64,000 bases of DNA, taken from assembly GCA_020629795.1 (NCBI GenBank), contig JAHDCR010000004.1:1-64000 (forward strand), in the 5' to 3' direction. Source of the stretch: Candidatus Altimarinota bacterium (GTDB lineage Bacteria > Patescibacteriota > Gracilibacteria > BD1-5 > UBA6164). Positions 22,981 to 35,240 of the stretch are shown piece by piece; the stretch's first letter is position 1, and the number at the start of each line of letters is the position of its first letter. A model generated the notes under the pieces. That model saw nothing but the letters and a program-made list of their open reading frames with translations, was not told the DNA's origin and did not search any database. The position numbers and the translations under genes are program-made.

Positions 22981-25900
22981 TTGAGAACAGTATTCATCCG
23001 TAGTTTGGTAATTACACTGATATTGCAAATATCTGGATTTTTTTCTATGACTTCGTTTGTGTTAGATTTTTTCGATGTAGATATAGCGAGAGCGCAGTCC
23101 CCATGAGTTCCTATTTACACAGTGTACCGTGATGCAGCTGGAGGAGAAAATATTACCACTACTCCACAATCACTCTCTTGGGATACGCAAGTATCAGAAA
23201 ATATAGAGATTCAGGCAGATGGATCAAATACAAATTTCGATTTAAGTGTTTGAGGTCATTATCTTGTTATGTATTCTGTGCCTGTCCGTAGTACGGGAGG
23301 GAATAATAGAAGTGAAATACAATCTTGGCTTGAAATCAATGGTTCTAATGCATCTGCTTATTCATACTCAAGTAGTTATATTAGACGAGCAGATGATGAT
23401 TTCGAGTGATACAATGAAGCTGCTGCAATTATAAACGTAAATTCAGGTGATGATATTAATATACAAATACAAAAGACAGATTCTAACTCTGCTACTATGC
23501 AGCGAACCCCAAATCGTTCTTGAATTAATATTTTAAAGCTCGATGATACTTGGGATTATGCGAGACTCAGACCAGCTGCTGCTCAAGCTATCACTACTTC
23601 TTGGTCAGAAGTAGATTTAGGTGCAGTAGATGAGCTAGATGCATGAAATTTTAGTGTATCTGGAAATGATATTACTCTCCAAGCTGCTGGTAAATACTTA
23701 GTGACCTATAATGTTTGAACAGTTATAACTGGAACAGATAGAACGAATAATGAAATGCGTTTAACACTAGATGGGGTAGAAGTAGAAGCCACGAGAAGTA
23801 CTGCCTATGCAAGAGCGCAAAATGGTTCATTTACGGGTATTGCAAGCTATGTAGGGATTATAGAAGTATGATGAACTAATCAGGTCCTAAATCTAGAAGT
23901 CATGAGAGAGTCAAGTTTGCAATGAACTACGAATAACACTGTTCCAGGGAAAACAGGTATTACTATTACAAAACTTCCAGATAGTGCAGATTACTTGAGA
24001 GTGTGAGAAGCATGATGAGGTCAAGATATGAGTACAGCAAAGACTCCAGTTACTTTTGATACTACTATAGAGCAGGGAACGAACCTGCAACATGATTCTA
24101 TAAATACTTCTGAAATAGATATTCTTAGTGCAGGTGATTATATGTTATTTCACTCTATTTATAATTCTCGAAGTGATACATCTAATACAAATAGAGAAAA
24201 CCCATTTTTGCAGTGGGAAATTTGAGGTATTCCTATAGGATATGGTGTATCCGGATCATATAATAGACATTCAAACGATGGAGATGGTATTACGAACTCT
24301 TCTCATTCATCTGCTTGACTGATACTTCCAGGACTGTCTTCTAGTGATACGCTTGAATTAACTCAAGTTAATGAGGCTAGAAATGGTACCAGTACTTATA
24401 CTGCTGGGAGGATGTGAATCCAGTGAGTAAGTCTCACGAGTCTTTTTTCAGGGAGCGCGTATTTATCTCAACCAAGTTATAGATGGAGAGATGATAGTAG
24501 TGATTTTGATACAAATGCTTGATGGCTTGCAAATGAAAATGCAGCTATTAATGATGTAGAAAAAAATGAAACTCTAAGGCTTAGAATGAAGGTAGAAAAT
24601 CCAGGAAATAGTGCTTACCTAAACAGTACTCAGTTTGAATTGCAATGGGCAGAAGCAAATTGAATTTGTAATTGAGGACTTTCTTGGAATAGCATTTCCA
24701 GCTCTTGAGATGCTTGGGAAATGATTGACAGCGCATATATTTCCCCTAATGGAGAAACCTCCAGTACTGTTTTATTGGATAACTCTGGAGGAAATACACA
24801 TATACAAAGTGAATGATATCATGCCCCAAATGGTCTTACAAATTCTAGCTCAGGAGGAATATTTACAAGTGGAAGCCAAAAAGAATATGAATTCTCGATA
24901 CAATCTACTATATATTTAAAGCAAGAAAGTATCTACTGTTTTAGACTCTATGACTCACTGCAAAACCAAGCATTGAGTGTAAATAATTTCCCAAGTTTAG
25001 AAACAGCGAGTACTCCAGTTATTCTCAATAATGTGTGGGGAGAGGCTGGAAGTATTTCAGCACCTGCTGATGGATGATGGACGACTGTTACTTTTGCAGG
25101 AGGCCCATATACTACTCCAGTTATAGTTGGTCGTAGCAATACTCATAATGATCCTGCTGAGGCTCTTGTATTTGAATCTCGAAATTTGACGAGTACTACA
25201 GCGCAGGTGAGACTCTGTGATTCTCAGGCATCAAACGCAACTGATTGTGATACTCACGGGGTTGAAACAATATGATATATAGTAGTGGACGCAGCTCAAA
25301 CGAGTAGTGTAGATTGAGTGGAAGCTGGAGTATTTTCTGCTGATGAATCATTTGATACGGTCGGATGATCAATTACAACAAGCTATGGAGAATCTTTTTC
25401 TCAAATACCTTATGTGTTTACATCTATTCAATCTACAAACGGAAGTAGTCCTATAGTAACGAGAGTGAGTGCCTCGAGTATTTCAAATTTTACAGGATGA
25501 ATATGTCAGCAACAATGATCAGAAGATGCTTGTAATGGGACTCATCCCACAGAAACCTTTGGGTGGATTGCAGTTGATCCAAGCGTAAATCCATTTTTTA
25601 GACAAATGGATATCGGGACCTGAGTTTCTACTACACCATCTGATGTATGGTCTACAGCTGTTTTCTCAACGAGTTTTGTCACTACACCAATTGCTATTTC
25701 TCAGACAGTAACAAATAATTGAGGTCAGGATGCACAGATTGATGAAATACAGAGTATTACTACTTCAGGGATGGAGTTTAGGTCATGTGAGCTTGATAAC
25801 GATGATGATTGTGATACTCATGCAATAGATGATATTAGATGGATGGCTATAGAGCAGGGAGTTTTTGCAGATGAATATGTTCTGGATAAAACGCATTATA

Positions 25901-27129
25901 GATGGTATGAAAATAATAATGCTAACACTCCAATCACTCCTTTAGCAGCTGAGAATTCTAAGCTTAATATTATTCCGTGAAATAGGCAAGTTCGTCTCAG
26001 GATGCTAATACAAAATGGAGAACCAGAAGTTCCTGCCTGAGTACTGAGCTTAAAACTCCAATACGCAAACTCAGCGACATGTGAAACTGCCCCTAGTTGG
26101 ACGGATGTATGAAGTCTCTGATGAGGAGAAGATTGGCTCATGTATGATAATGTATGAGTTACGGATTGAGCAACGCTTACAAATTCTCTCTTGTTTGGAT
26201 GAGGACACATACTCCAATCGTATAATGAATCTATCCCAACTATAAGTAATCCAAATGCAATACCTGTGAATCAATGGGCAGAGTGGGATTTCTCACTCCG
26301 TAGAAACACTTTAGCATCAGGAAATCAGTATTGTTTTCGAGTGGTAACTGATAATGATAGCGAAATTGAGTATTCGAGTTATGCTATTATTGATACTACT
26401 GATACAGTGGTTCCTGTTATAAATTCTTATACTCCAGATACAGATAGTCTTATCCCAATTTGAAATTTTGAAATAACTTATAATTATAGCGATGTAGACT
26501 CTGGTATTGATACAGATAGTGATATTATAACACTCCAAAGATGGGATGGAGCTACATGGTGAGCTAATATCGCAGGAACATATATATCACTTGATAATAT
26601 ATCCTCAACAGATGCTCTCTATAATGTTACAGGATTACCTTATGGACGTTATCAAGTAGGATTTCAAATATCAGATAATGCATGAAATTCTGCTTTTGAG
26701 ATTCATGAACTCTATGTGGATGAAGTCGAATTTATAATCTCTCAGGCAGAAGTAGAAATAGATACTATTTTTACTGATAACACAAAATACACAAGCGACG
26801 ATACTCTCACAGTTACGGTAAAAACTGTCGGTGCAGCATTTGATGTCGTTATGGAGCAAACAAGTGATATGAGTAATGCAGGGGAGATAATTCCAGACTG
26901 GGATTGAAGCAAAGGATTTTGATATGAAGAAGCTCCATTTGGTAGTGTAAATTCATTTGGATCTGGAGTTACTATTGCTAGTGAAGTGAGAGATTTGAAT
27001 ATAAACGGAGAAAAATATAGCTATACTTATGACTTAAAATATTCAATTCTTTTAGATATGTTCGAGAGTTATGGAGCATGAGACTATCAGGCAAATTTAG
27101 ATTTTCATATAGAGCTAGATTACAACTAG
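22981..27129 (+). CDS. Giant secreted surface protein (about 1382 aa) with tandem N-terminal jelly-roll-like repeats and shared C-terminal module
   Basis: TTG start; open under code 25 to TAG 27127; repeats around GHYLVMYSV / GKYLVTYNV / GDYMLFHSI; C-term AGDYQANLDFHIELDYN. Confidence 0.82.
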
Positions 27130-27187
27130 AAATTGATAATTTTCCTAAAAAACATACACTGCAAGTATATAGTTTATTAGGAAAAAA

Positions 27188-28000
27188 ATGAGTTTAGAAA
27201 TCATACAAAAATATAAAATTCTGGCAAAGAAATCACTTGGTCAGAATTTTTTAGTGAACAGTGAGATTATAGATGAAACAGTAAATATTATACCAGTTGC
27301 ATGAAATAATATCATTGAAGTATGACCAGGGTATTGAGCTCTCACAGAAAAGTTATTAGAGCAAAAGCCAGCTTCACTTCATCTTGTTGAGCTTGATCGA
27401 GATATGATAGAAATCCTAGAAGATAGATTGCATTTATGAGAATTAAAATCTTGAGATGTAGATTTTAAAATTCATAATCAAGATGTTTTAGATTTTATCC
27501 CTCAGTTTTGAGGGTATTCGGTGATAGCGAATATTCCATATTATATAACTTCACCAATTCTTAGGCATTTTCTCTATGACTTGGAAAATAAGCCTGAAAA
27601 TATGATAATCCTCATGCAAAAAGATGTAGGAGATAAGATACTAGGAAAATGAAAAAATAAATCATCGGTCCTGAGTTTAATGATAGAGAAAAAATGTAGC
27701 GTATCTGAAGAAATATTTGTCGCAAAAGAAAATTTCATACCGGCTCCAAAAATAGAATCTTCAGTATTACTATTTGAAACTCATGAAAAATATAAAAATA
27801 TTGATGATGAAAAATTTTTAGACATAATCAAGAAATGATTCCTTGCTCCTAGAAAAAAACTTATAAAAAATCTAGTGTCTTGATGATTTGATAGGTCTAA
27901 AATAGAAGAATATTTTTGTCAACAATGATATGATGAAAATTTAAGAGGGGAGGATTTAAATATTTTTCAGTGGTGTGAATTAGTTAAGAATCTCTATTAA
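27188..28000 (+). CDS. rsmA: 16S rRNA dimethyladenosine transferase
   Basis: KKSLGQNFLVNSEIIDETV, IIEVGPGYGALTEKLLE, HLVELDRDMIEIL, VIANIPYYITSPILRHFL. Confidence 0.93.
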
Positions 28001-28118
28001 GGTTTATTTTTGATATATCACCTAATTAAAAGTAAAATTTAATGTCAATAAAGACAAAGATATTATAATTATAGACAGATAAGAATTACAAATATTCTAT
28101 AATAGACAGATTAAAAGT

Positions 28119-28949
28119 ATGTCAAATATAATAAAAAATAACCCAAAGATATCAGTAATTATGCCTGTCTATAATACTGATAAATTTGTATGAGAGGCTA
28201 TTGAAAGTATATTAAAGCAAAGCTTTAAAGATTTTGAATTTATTATAATTGATGATTGTTCTACAGACCAATCATATCAAGTTTGTAACGAGTATGCAAA
28301 AAATGAATCGAGAATTAGACTGTATAGAAATAAAGAAAATATATGAATTAGTGAAACAAGAAATAAATTAATAGAATTATGTAAAGGTGAATTTATTGCT
28401 ACTCAAGATAGTGATGATATATCAGTAAATAATAGATTAAAATTAAGTTTCGATTTTCTCATACAGAACCATGACTATGCAGTAGTTTCTGGCAATAATA
28501 TAATAGTAAACCAAGTATGAAAAACTATAGGGGCCAGAATATATAGTAACAATATAAAAAAAACTATACTTAAAAAATCCCCTGTTTCGCAACCATCAAG
28601 TATGTTTGTGAAAAATGTTTTTATTCAAGTTGGTTGATACGATAGGAGTATAAATTATGGAGAAGATTATGATCTATGGTTAAAAATATATTCAGTTGGA
28701 TATAAAATAAAGAACTTAGATAAATTTTTAATTAAATACAGACTGCATGGTAATCAAACCAAATCTACTAAGTTAAGGCAAACATTAAAAAATACAATAT
28801 TTATTCAAAAGAGAGCTATTAATAAATATAAAATAAAAGCGAGTTTATCTGATTATATCTATCTTTTCTTGGAAAAGTGTTTATTATTTTTACCAGAAAA
28901 ATTTGTTTTATTCTTTTTTAAAAAAACAGCGTATAAAAATGCAAAATAA
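28119..28949 (+). CDS. Family 2 glycosyltransferase
   Basis: ISVIMPVYNTDKFVGEAIESILKQSFKDFEFIIIDDCSTD, QDSDDIS, GGYDRSINYGEDYDLWLKI. Confidence 0.9.
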
Positions 28950-29733
28950 AGAACTTAAGCTATCAATTCTTATTACAACAATAAATGAGTGAATTTTTAG
29001 GGTTAAAAATGATTTACTTCCTCAATTGTTAGATGTAGATGAAATTATAATTTCTCATCAGATTACAAATAAATCTATGAAATCTCAAAAAATAATATTT
29101 TGAGATAATACAAAGTACTATTCCATGTTTAAATCAGGATTGTCTAAAAATAGAAATAATGCTTTAAGACATGCAACGTGAGATATTTGCTACATTTGCG
29201 ATGATGATCTCACAATTATGCCCAATTTTGCAGAGAATATTAGAAAAATTTTCCAGGATATAAATATAGACGTAGCAACATTTCAAGCAGTAGATGAATT
29301 GAATAACAAGCATTTTGAAGTTAATGAATGAAGGCATAATAACTTATCTATTTTAAAAGTATGGAGTTGGGGTATTACTTTTAGAAGAAAAGTGGTTACT
29401 AGTAAGTGAATAAAATTTAATGAGAATTTTTGACTTTGAACCAAATACCCAGTTTGAGAAGAGAATATATTTTTATCTTATTGTTTGAAAAAATGATTGT
29501 CTGTAATTCATACTGATAAGGTAATTGTTTTACATCCAAGGGAAAGTAGTAGTATCAGATATTCGAAAAATCTTATAATTTGAAGAATTCAATTGTGGAA
29601 AGAATTATTTTGAGTATTTGGATGAATATTCGCTATTTTTTATTTTACTCTAAGTCATCATAAGTACTATAAAAATGAATTTACGGTACTTAATTTTTTC
29701 TTTTTAAGTTGTAGCTGACTAAAGAATATATAA
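28939..29733 (+). CDS. Glycosyltransferase (GT2-like)
   Basis: LSILITTINEGIFRVKNDLL, KNRNNALRHATGDICYICDDDLTI, KYPVGEENIFLSYCLKKG. Confidence 0.75.
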
Positions 29734-29775
29734 AATAGACAGGGAAACATTATTTTTAAAAATATAGAACTTTAT

Positions 29776-30861
29776 ATGGATACACTCGTTAGCAAAAGAT
29801 ATAAATATGATGGAAAGATTCCTTTTTATTTTTCTAAAAAAAGAAAAAATAAGATTCGAGAATTTGAAGAAAAAAATTCATTAAGAAATAAAGACACGCA
29901 AGCTTGTTATGTGTGCTGATGAGAAAATTTTACTAAGTTGTGAGAAAAGGATAAGTATTGATTTTACTATCCTGTTGTTATTTGTCATACTTGTACCTTA
30001 GTGCAAACAAATCCATACTATTCTTGAGAAGAAGTAAATATTTTTTACTCAGATTACTTTAGGGAAGTATACATGTGAGTTCCACGAACTCAGAAATATA
30101 TTTTTGAAAATAATATTAAGAGAGGTGAAAAGGTAATTAATTTTATACAGAAAAATACTTGATTAAATGTGTCATCAAAAAAAGTGCTGGACATTTGATG
30201 TGGTAACTGATGAATTCTAAAGGCATTTCAAAATAACTCTAATTTTTGTCTTTGAATCGATTTATGAAGTACGTATTTTAATCTATGAGTTGAACAGTGA
30301 TTAGATTTACGTCAATCTTCATTAAAATGACTTTTGGATTCATGATATAAGGAGCAATTTGATATTGTTGTTTTTTCACATAATTTAGAACATTTAATCA
30401 ATCCAAAAGAGGAATTACAACTCCTAAAGAAAATTATACATAAAGACTCTATAGTTTTTATATCTGTTCCATGACTCTTTTTTATGGAAAATAATAACTT
30501 TGATTATGTTGGAGAATATTTTCAAAATGCTCATAAATCTCATTTTACACTTTCAACACTTCAATACTTAATGAAATATGAGTGATATAAGCTTATTCAT
30601 TGAGATGAAGAGATTCAATCAATATTTATGCTCGGTGATGATGTGCAAAAAGTCCTGACGAAATCAAGTGATGAAATTATTACTAGAATTAAGGACGTTG
30701 AATCTATTTATGTAGAGAGGTATAAGAAACTAATGTTTATAAAAATCGTATATTTTATTTTAGATAAACTATGATTACGAATATTTACTCTTGCAGTGTT
30801 TAGAAAATTATGAATTACAAAATTTTTTAGAACTTTTCTTCTTTGAAAAGATGTATTATAA
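29776..30861 (+). CDS. SAM-dependent methyltransferase with N-terminal Cys-rich domain
   Basis: CYVCGGENFTKL...VICHTCTLVQTNP; VLDIGCGNGGILKAF; FDIVVFSHNLEHLINPKEEL. Confidence 0.85.
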
Positions 30862-31765
30862 AACAATAGCATATTTAATTCAAGCCCACGGAAATCCTTC
30901 TCATCTTTTAAAGCTTGTTACAAAGCTACAAAGTTTAGAAGTCGACTTTTTTATTCATGTAGATAAAAAAACTAATATAGTTCCTTTTGAAGAAGAGCTT
31001 AAAGGTATTGATAATGTTTTTTTTGTTTCTGAACGTGTTTCTGTTGTTTGGAAATGATTTTCACAAGTTTTAGCTAGCCTTAACCTTATTACTTTAGCTT
31101 TGAATTCAAAGTATGAATACAAGTACTTTACTTTAATAAGTGGTGTAGACTATCCTATTATTTCTTCTCAGGATATTGTAGATTTTTTTGATTCTCAAAC
31201 ATATAATTTCTTAGAATATGAAGAAATAAAAGAATCTAAAAGCTACATAGATTATTTTAAGAATAAACAACTCTGGTTTAAAATTTCGAAATGGCATTAC
31301 TATGACACTCTTAAAATTAACTGGTGATGTAATCAGTGAAGTTTTAAACATATGCTATATAGAGGATATATTTTTTTAAATATTTGTATTTTAAACATCT
31401 TTAGTAAGAAAAAAAATATTGATACAACTAAGAAATATTATTTTTGATCATCATGGTGGAGTTTAACAAAAGAATCTATAGGGTATGTTTTGGATTACTC
31501 TAAAAAAAATCCAGAATTTAATATGTTTATGAAGTATTGTGATGCTTCTGATGAAATATATTTTCAAACTATCCTTTTAAACTCTCCATATAAAGATATT
31601 TGTGTGAATGATAACTTACGATACATAAATTGGAGTAAGGATAGAGAAGGCCCTGCTATATTAGTTGAAGATGACTTTGAGGAAATAACGAAATCTTGAA
31701 AAATTTTCGCAAGAAAATTTTCTTCCGTAAGTAGAAAATTAATAGAAAGATTAAATAATCAATAA
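30851..31765 (+). CDS. Core-2/I-branching-type (GT14) glycosyltransferase
   Basis: IAYLIQAHGNPSHLLKLV, FIHVDKKTN, YFTLISGVDYPIISSQDI, GSSWWSLTKESIGYVLDY, CDASDEIYFQTILLNS. Confidence 0.85.
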
Positions 31766-31769
31766 AAAT

Positions 31770-32669
31770 TTATCTATAGATTACTAGTTTATTTATTATT
31801 GATATAATTTTCTTTGGAATTATTTTATAGACTATATATATAAGTAAGTCTTTTTGGTTGATGTGTGGTTTTTTTATTGGGATAGAAAGTTCATTTACAT
31901 ACTTCCAAAATTTTTTTTGATAGTTTTTATGTATAATTGCTGGAGATATATAGAATAACTTTCCTCTTGATGCGTAATGATGTATAAAAGCGTTTTCGTC
32001 ATATTTTTCATTCACAATAGAATTAAATTTATCTGAAATATATAATGTAGAAGAATTATAAGCTATATTTAATGCATCTTGATCAGCGAATATGTATTCA
32101 TATTTTTTAAATACCTCGATGACATCAGACATAAGGGATCCTCGTATTTTTTTGAGGTTAACTATAAGTACTCATGCATTTATATATGATTTTTTTTGCA
32201 ATCAGAGATCACGTTCTTTTTTTCTTGAAAATGGAATGTATGGATCTAAAACTCATGCTATTGAATAACCGCTTATGTCAGTATTTATATAATCTTCATA
32301 AAAATTTCTATGGATAATAGTATCAGTATCTAAATAAAGTAAATTTTCGACTGAAGTAGGTAATAGTTCACCAAAAAACAATCGTAAAAAAGTTCATGGA
32401 TTCGCAGGAATACTTTTACTCATCATAAAACTCAAGTTTCTTTCTAATCTTTCAGGGAAAAATATAAAAGTTATTTCAGTTTTATACTCTTTTACGATAT
32501 TTTTAATAAATTCTAGATTTTCGGGATGAATTCTATAAATTATTATATATATGAGAATATTATTATTTGAGTGATTACGCAACAAAGAAGTAAGAGATAT
32601 TCATAAGAGAGATATCTGTTCTTTATTATGTAAACTCTTGTTGTCATTGAAACAATATACTATGTTCAT
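31770..32669 (-). CDS. Family 8 glycosyltransferase
   Basis: MNIVYCFNDNKSLHN..., FGELLPTSVENLLYLDTDTIIHRNF, INAGVLIVNLKKIR, FADQDALNIAYN, FIHHYASRGK. Confidence 0.85.
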
Positions 32670-33658
32670 GAGAGTCTATCTTTAATTTTTTTAATTTTTT
32701 CTATTTTTTCTTCCTCAAAATTAAGAGCTGATATTTTCCAGTCTATATTTTTAATTCATAACATATATTGAATATTAAAATATATTTTGAGAAATACTGT
32801 GTATAATAAATCTCAAATAGTGAAACCGTACCGAACATTGATATTTAGTAGTGGAATTTTGCTAAGTGTAGGACTTTTTCTTAAAAGGCCTAAGTGTCTT
32901 CTGCTCCAATGCACATAAGGGTGGATATCAATAAATCTTTGTTTTAAGCGCTTATTGTTTTCTCAAAACATAATAACTGGTATTCACATAGCAATACACG
33001 GCATAGCACAATGAAATCTACTTGTAACTACTAATTTTGCATTATTTTTATAGTATTCTAAAATATCCTTAGAAATAGAGAATTTAGTCTCATTAGATAT
33101 AAATGGTCAATGCGAAATTACATGACTTAAATACTCGTAGTCTTTGGTTTTTTCTGGAGTAGGTGTATACTTATCAACATCTACTAATATAATTTTTTTT
33201 GCATTTTTTTCTTGTTCTAATGTTCTTCTTTTTAATAAGAGAGTGATACATTCATTATTGATAGCTTGAATTCAATGTTTTATAAAGATAGCTTCTGTAT
33301 CTGCATCACGACAACCAATAGGTTCAAATTTTTTGAAATAGTCTATATTTTTTTTTGTAAAAAATTTTTCTTCGACTTTTTTACTTTTTCAATAATCAAG
33401 CTCAAGGTGGAAATTATAAAATATTGGGGTTATACTTTTATGAAATGGAAAATTTTTCTCAAAATTATTATCTTCAAAACAAAAGAATCAATTTATAAAT
33501 ACTGTAATATTTTTTCATATTCCTTTATGTAGTTGATTTTGATCTATATTAGAAACTGAATATCATAAGTCTTCTAGTATTTCTTTTGTTACGTATGATT
33601 GTATATTATCACCAATATTGTTTGAATGATCATATCAGATAGTGTATATTTTTTTCAT
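32660..33658 (-). CDS. Polysaccharide pyruvyl transferase family protein
   Basis: GYDHSNNIGDNIQSYV, EPIGCRDADTEAIFIKHGIQA, LVVTSRFHCAMPCIAMGIPVIMFG. Confidence 0.82.
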
Positions 33659-35154
33659 TATTTTTTTGTTAGAGAAAGGATAATTTTTTTATTGAGAAAA
33701 AAGTATATTCAGAACCATATTAATCATATTCAGCTAATGAACAAAAATACTATTAGACGATTTTCTAAAAGTAAATATGGAGTTATGAATAAATGTATTA
33801 AAAATCAAAGAATTCAAAATAATCATATATGTTTTCCTAGAGATGAATAGTTTAATCATACTCGCATTTTCTCTCAGACATAAATTTCTGATAATACCCA
33901 CATTATTATCCAAGATAATCATGTCATAATTGCAGCACCATATACTCATAAATATTGTATGAGTATATAGTTCCCAATTACATTTATAAATATTGTAAAT
34001 ATTATTATATAAAGCCTATTTTTTATCTTTCAAATCGTAGCTAAAATATTAAAATTGATTTGTAGTAAAAAATTAAATGTAAGTAATAGGATTGAATATT
34101 TTAGAATTTCTCAGGAGAGTAAAAAATTTTCTCAAAATAAAACATATGCAATATAAGTTGCAAATACAAAAAAGAATATGTTTAGAGAAATTCATAAACT
34201 ACATGTAAAATCTTGTAGATTTTTCTTAATTTTAATTATATCTCTACTCTCTTTATTCTTAGAATATAGTTCAGAAAATACTGGTAATAAAAAAGCAAAA
34301 ATAGGTGCTATGAGTATAAATGGTATACCAATAATACTAAGGTAATTTGTATAGTATCAAGCACTTTCTGTACCTAACAATACAATTATCATCTGCATAT
34401 CAATTTGTGAGAGTATAGTTGAGGCTTGAGCTCATAAAAATACTATAAATGCATAAATAAATATATTTTTAAATTCATCGAAATCTATCATAATTCTTTC
34501 AGACTTCAGGTAAATCTTATAATATTTATGATAGAAAATTATTCAGGATAATAAAAGTCAAATATACAATCAAATTATCCATGCGTAGCTAAACTGGATA
34601 ATAGTTCATTCACTAAAAAATAAAATTATTATTACTGAAAATAGTATAAAACATGATCTTACAAATTCCATAGATTTCTGTAAAAAAGTATTTTGTACTG
34701 ACAAGAAGAAATTATTTATTAATTGAAATGTGTTAATTCATAAAAAAAACATAGAAAATACTTTTATTATTTGTCATGAGATATTATTTTCAAAGTAGTG
34801 TTCTCATAGTATTTCTGATCAAAAAAAGAATATGCATGCAAGTGTTATACTAGTAAATCATTGTATGATAAAAGCTAATAAGAGAAGAGATTTTATTCTT
34901 GCGAATTCTTTTTTGTTGTAATATTTGGGTAGATAGAACAATAAGCTTTCTCTTATACCAAAGTCAGAAAATGAAGAGAGAAGAGTGATAAGACTTATTA
35001 TTCCATATATAAGTCATATGTCTCATACGCTTAAATTTCCCGATAGTATAATTTTTACTATATATCCAATCGGAGCAATAATAAAACTGAATAAATAGAG
35101 CCAAAAACCCTTTTTTAAAAATTTTTCTCAGAGAGATGCATGTTGATCAATCAA
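33658..35154 (-). CDS. Wzx-like polysaccharide flippase (MOP superfamily); TTG start uncertain
   Basis: About 12 hydrophobic helices under code 25; GFWLYLFSFIIAPIGYIVKIILSGNLSVGDIGLIYGIISLITLLSSFSDFGI; NVIGNYILIQYLGVYGAAIMTGLSW. Confidence 0.82.
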
Positions 35155-35193
35155 AATATGATATTTATCTATTAATTGGAATTTAGTATATAC

Positions 35194-35229
35194 AAAAAAA
35201 TATCTTCCAAAAGAGGAAGATATTTTTTT
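35194..35229. terminator. Intrinsic terminator
   Basis: aaaaaaatatcttcc-aaaaga-ggaagatattttttt. Confidence 0.85.
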
Positions 35230-35240
35230 ATGTGTAAAAC

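Noticed and set aside
27135-27185. Inverted repeat tttcctaa...ttaggaaa between the plus giant and rsmA as a terminator
   Set aside because: Short arms with a long loop and no clear T-run; possible but not supported well enough to list.
33734-33949. Apparent remnant ORF that could look like a decayed gene
   Set aside because: The correct frame is the C-terminal part of the Wzx-like flippase at 33658-35154; nothing is decayed.
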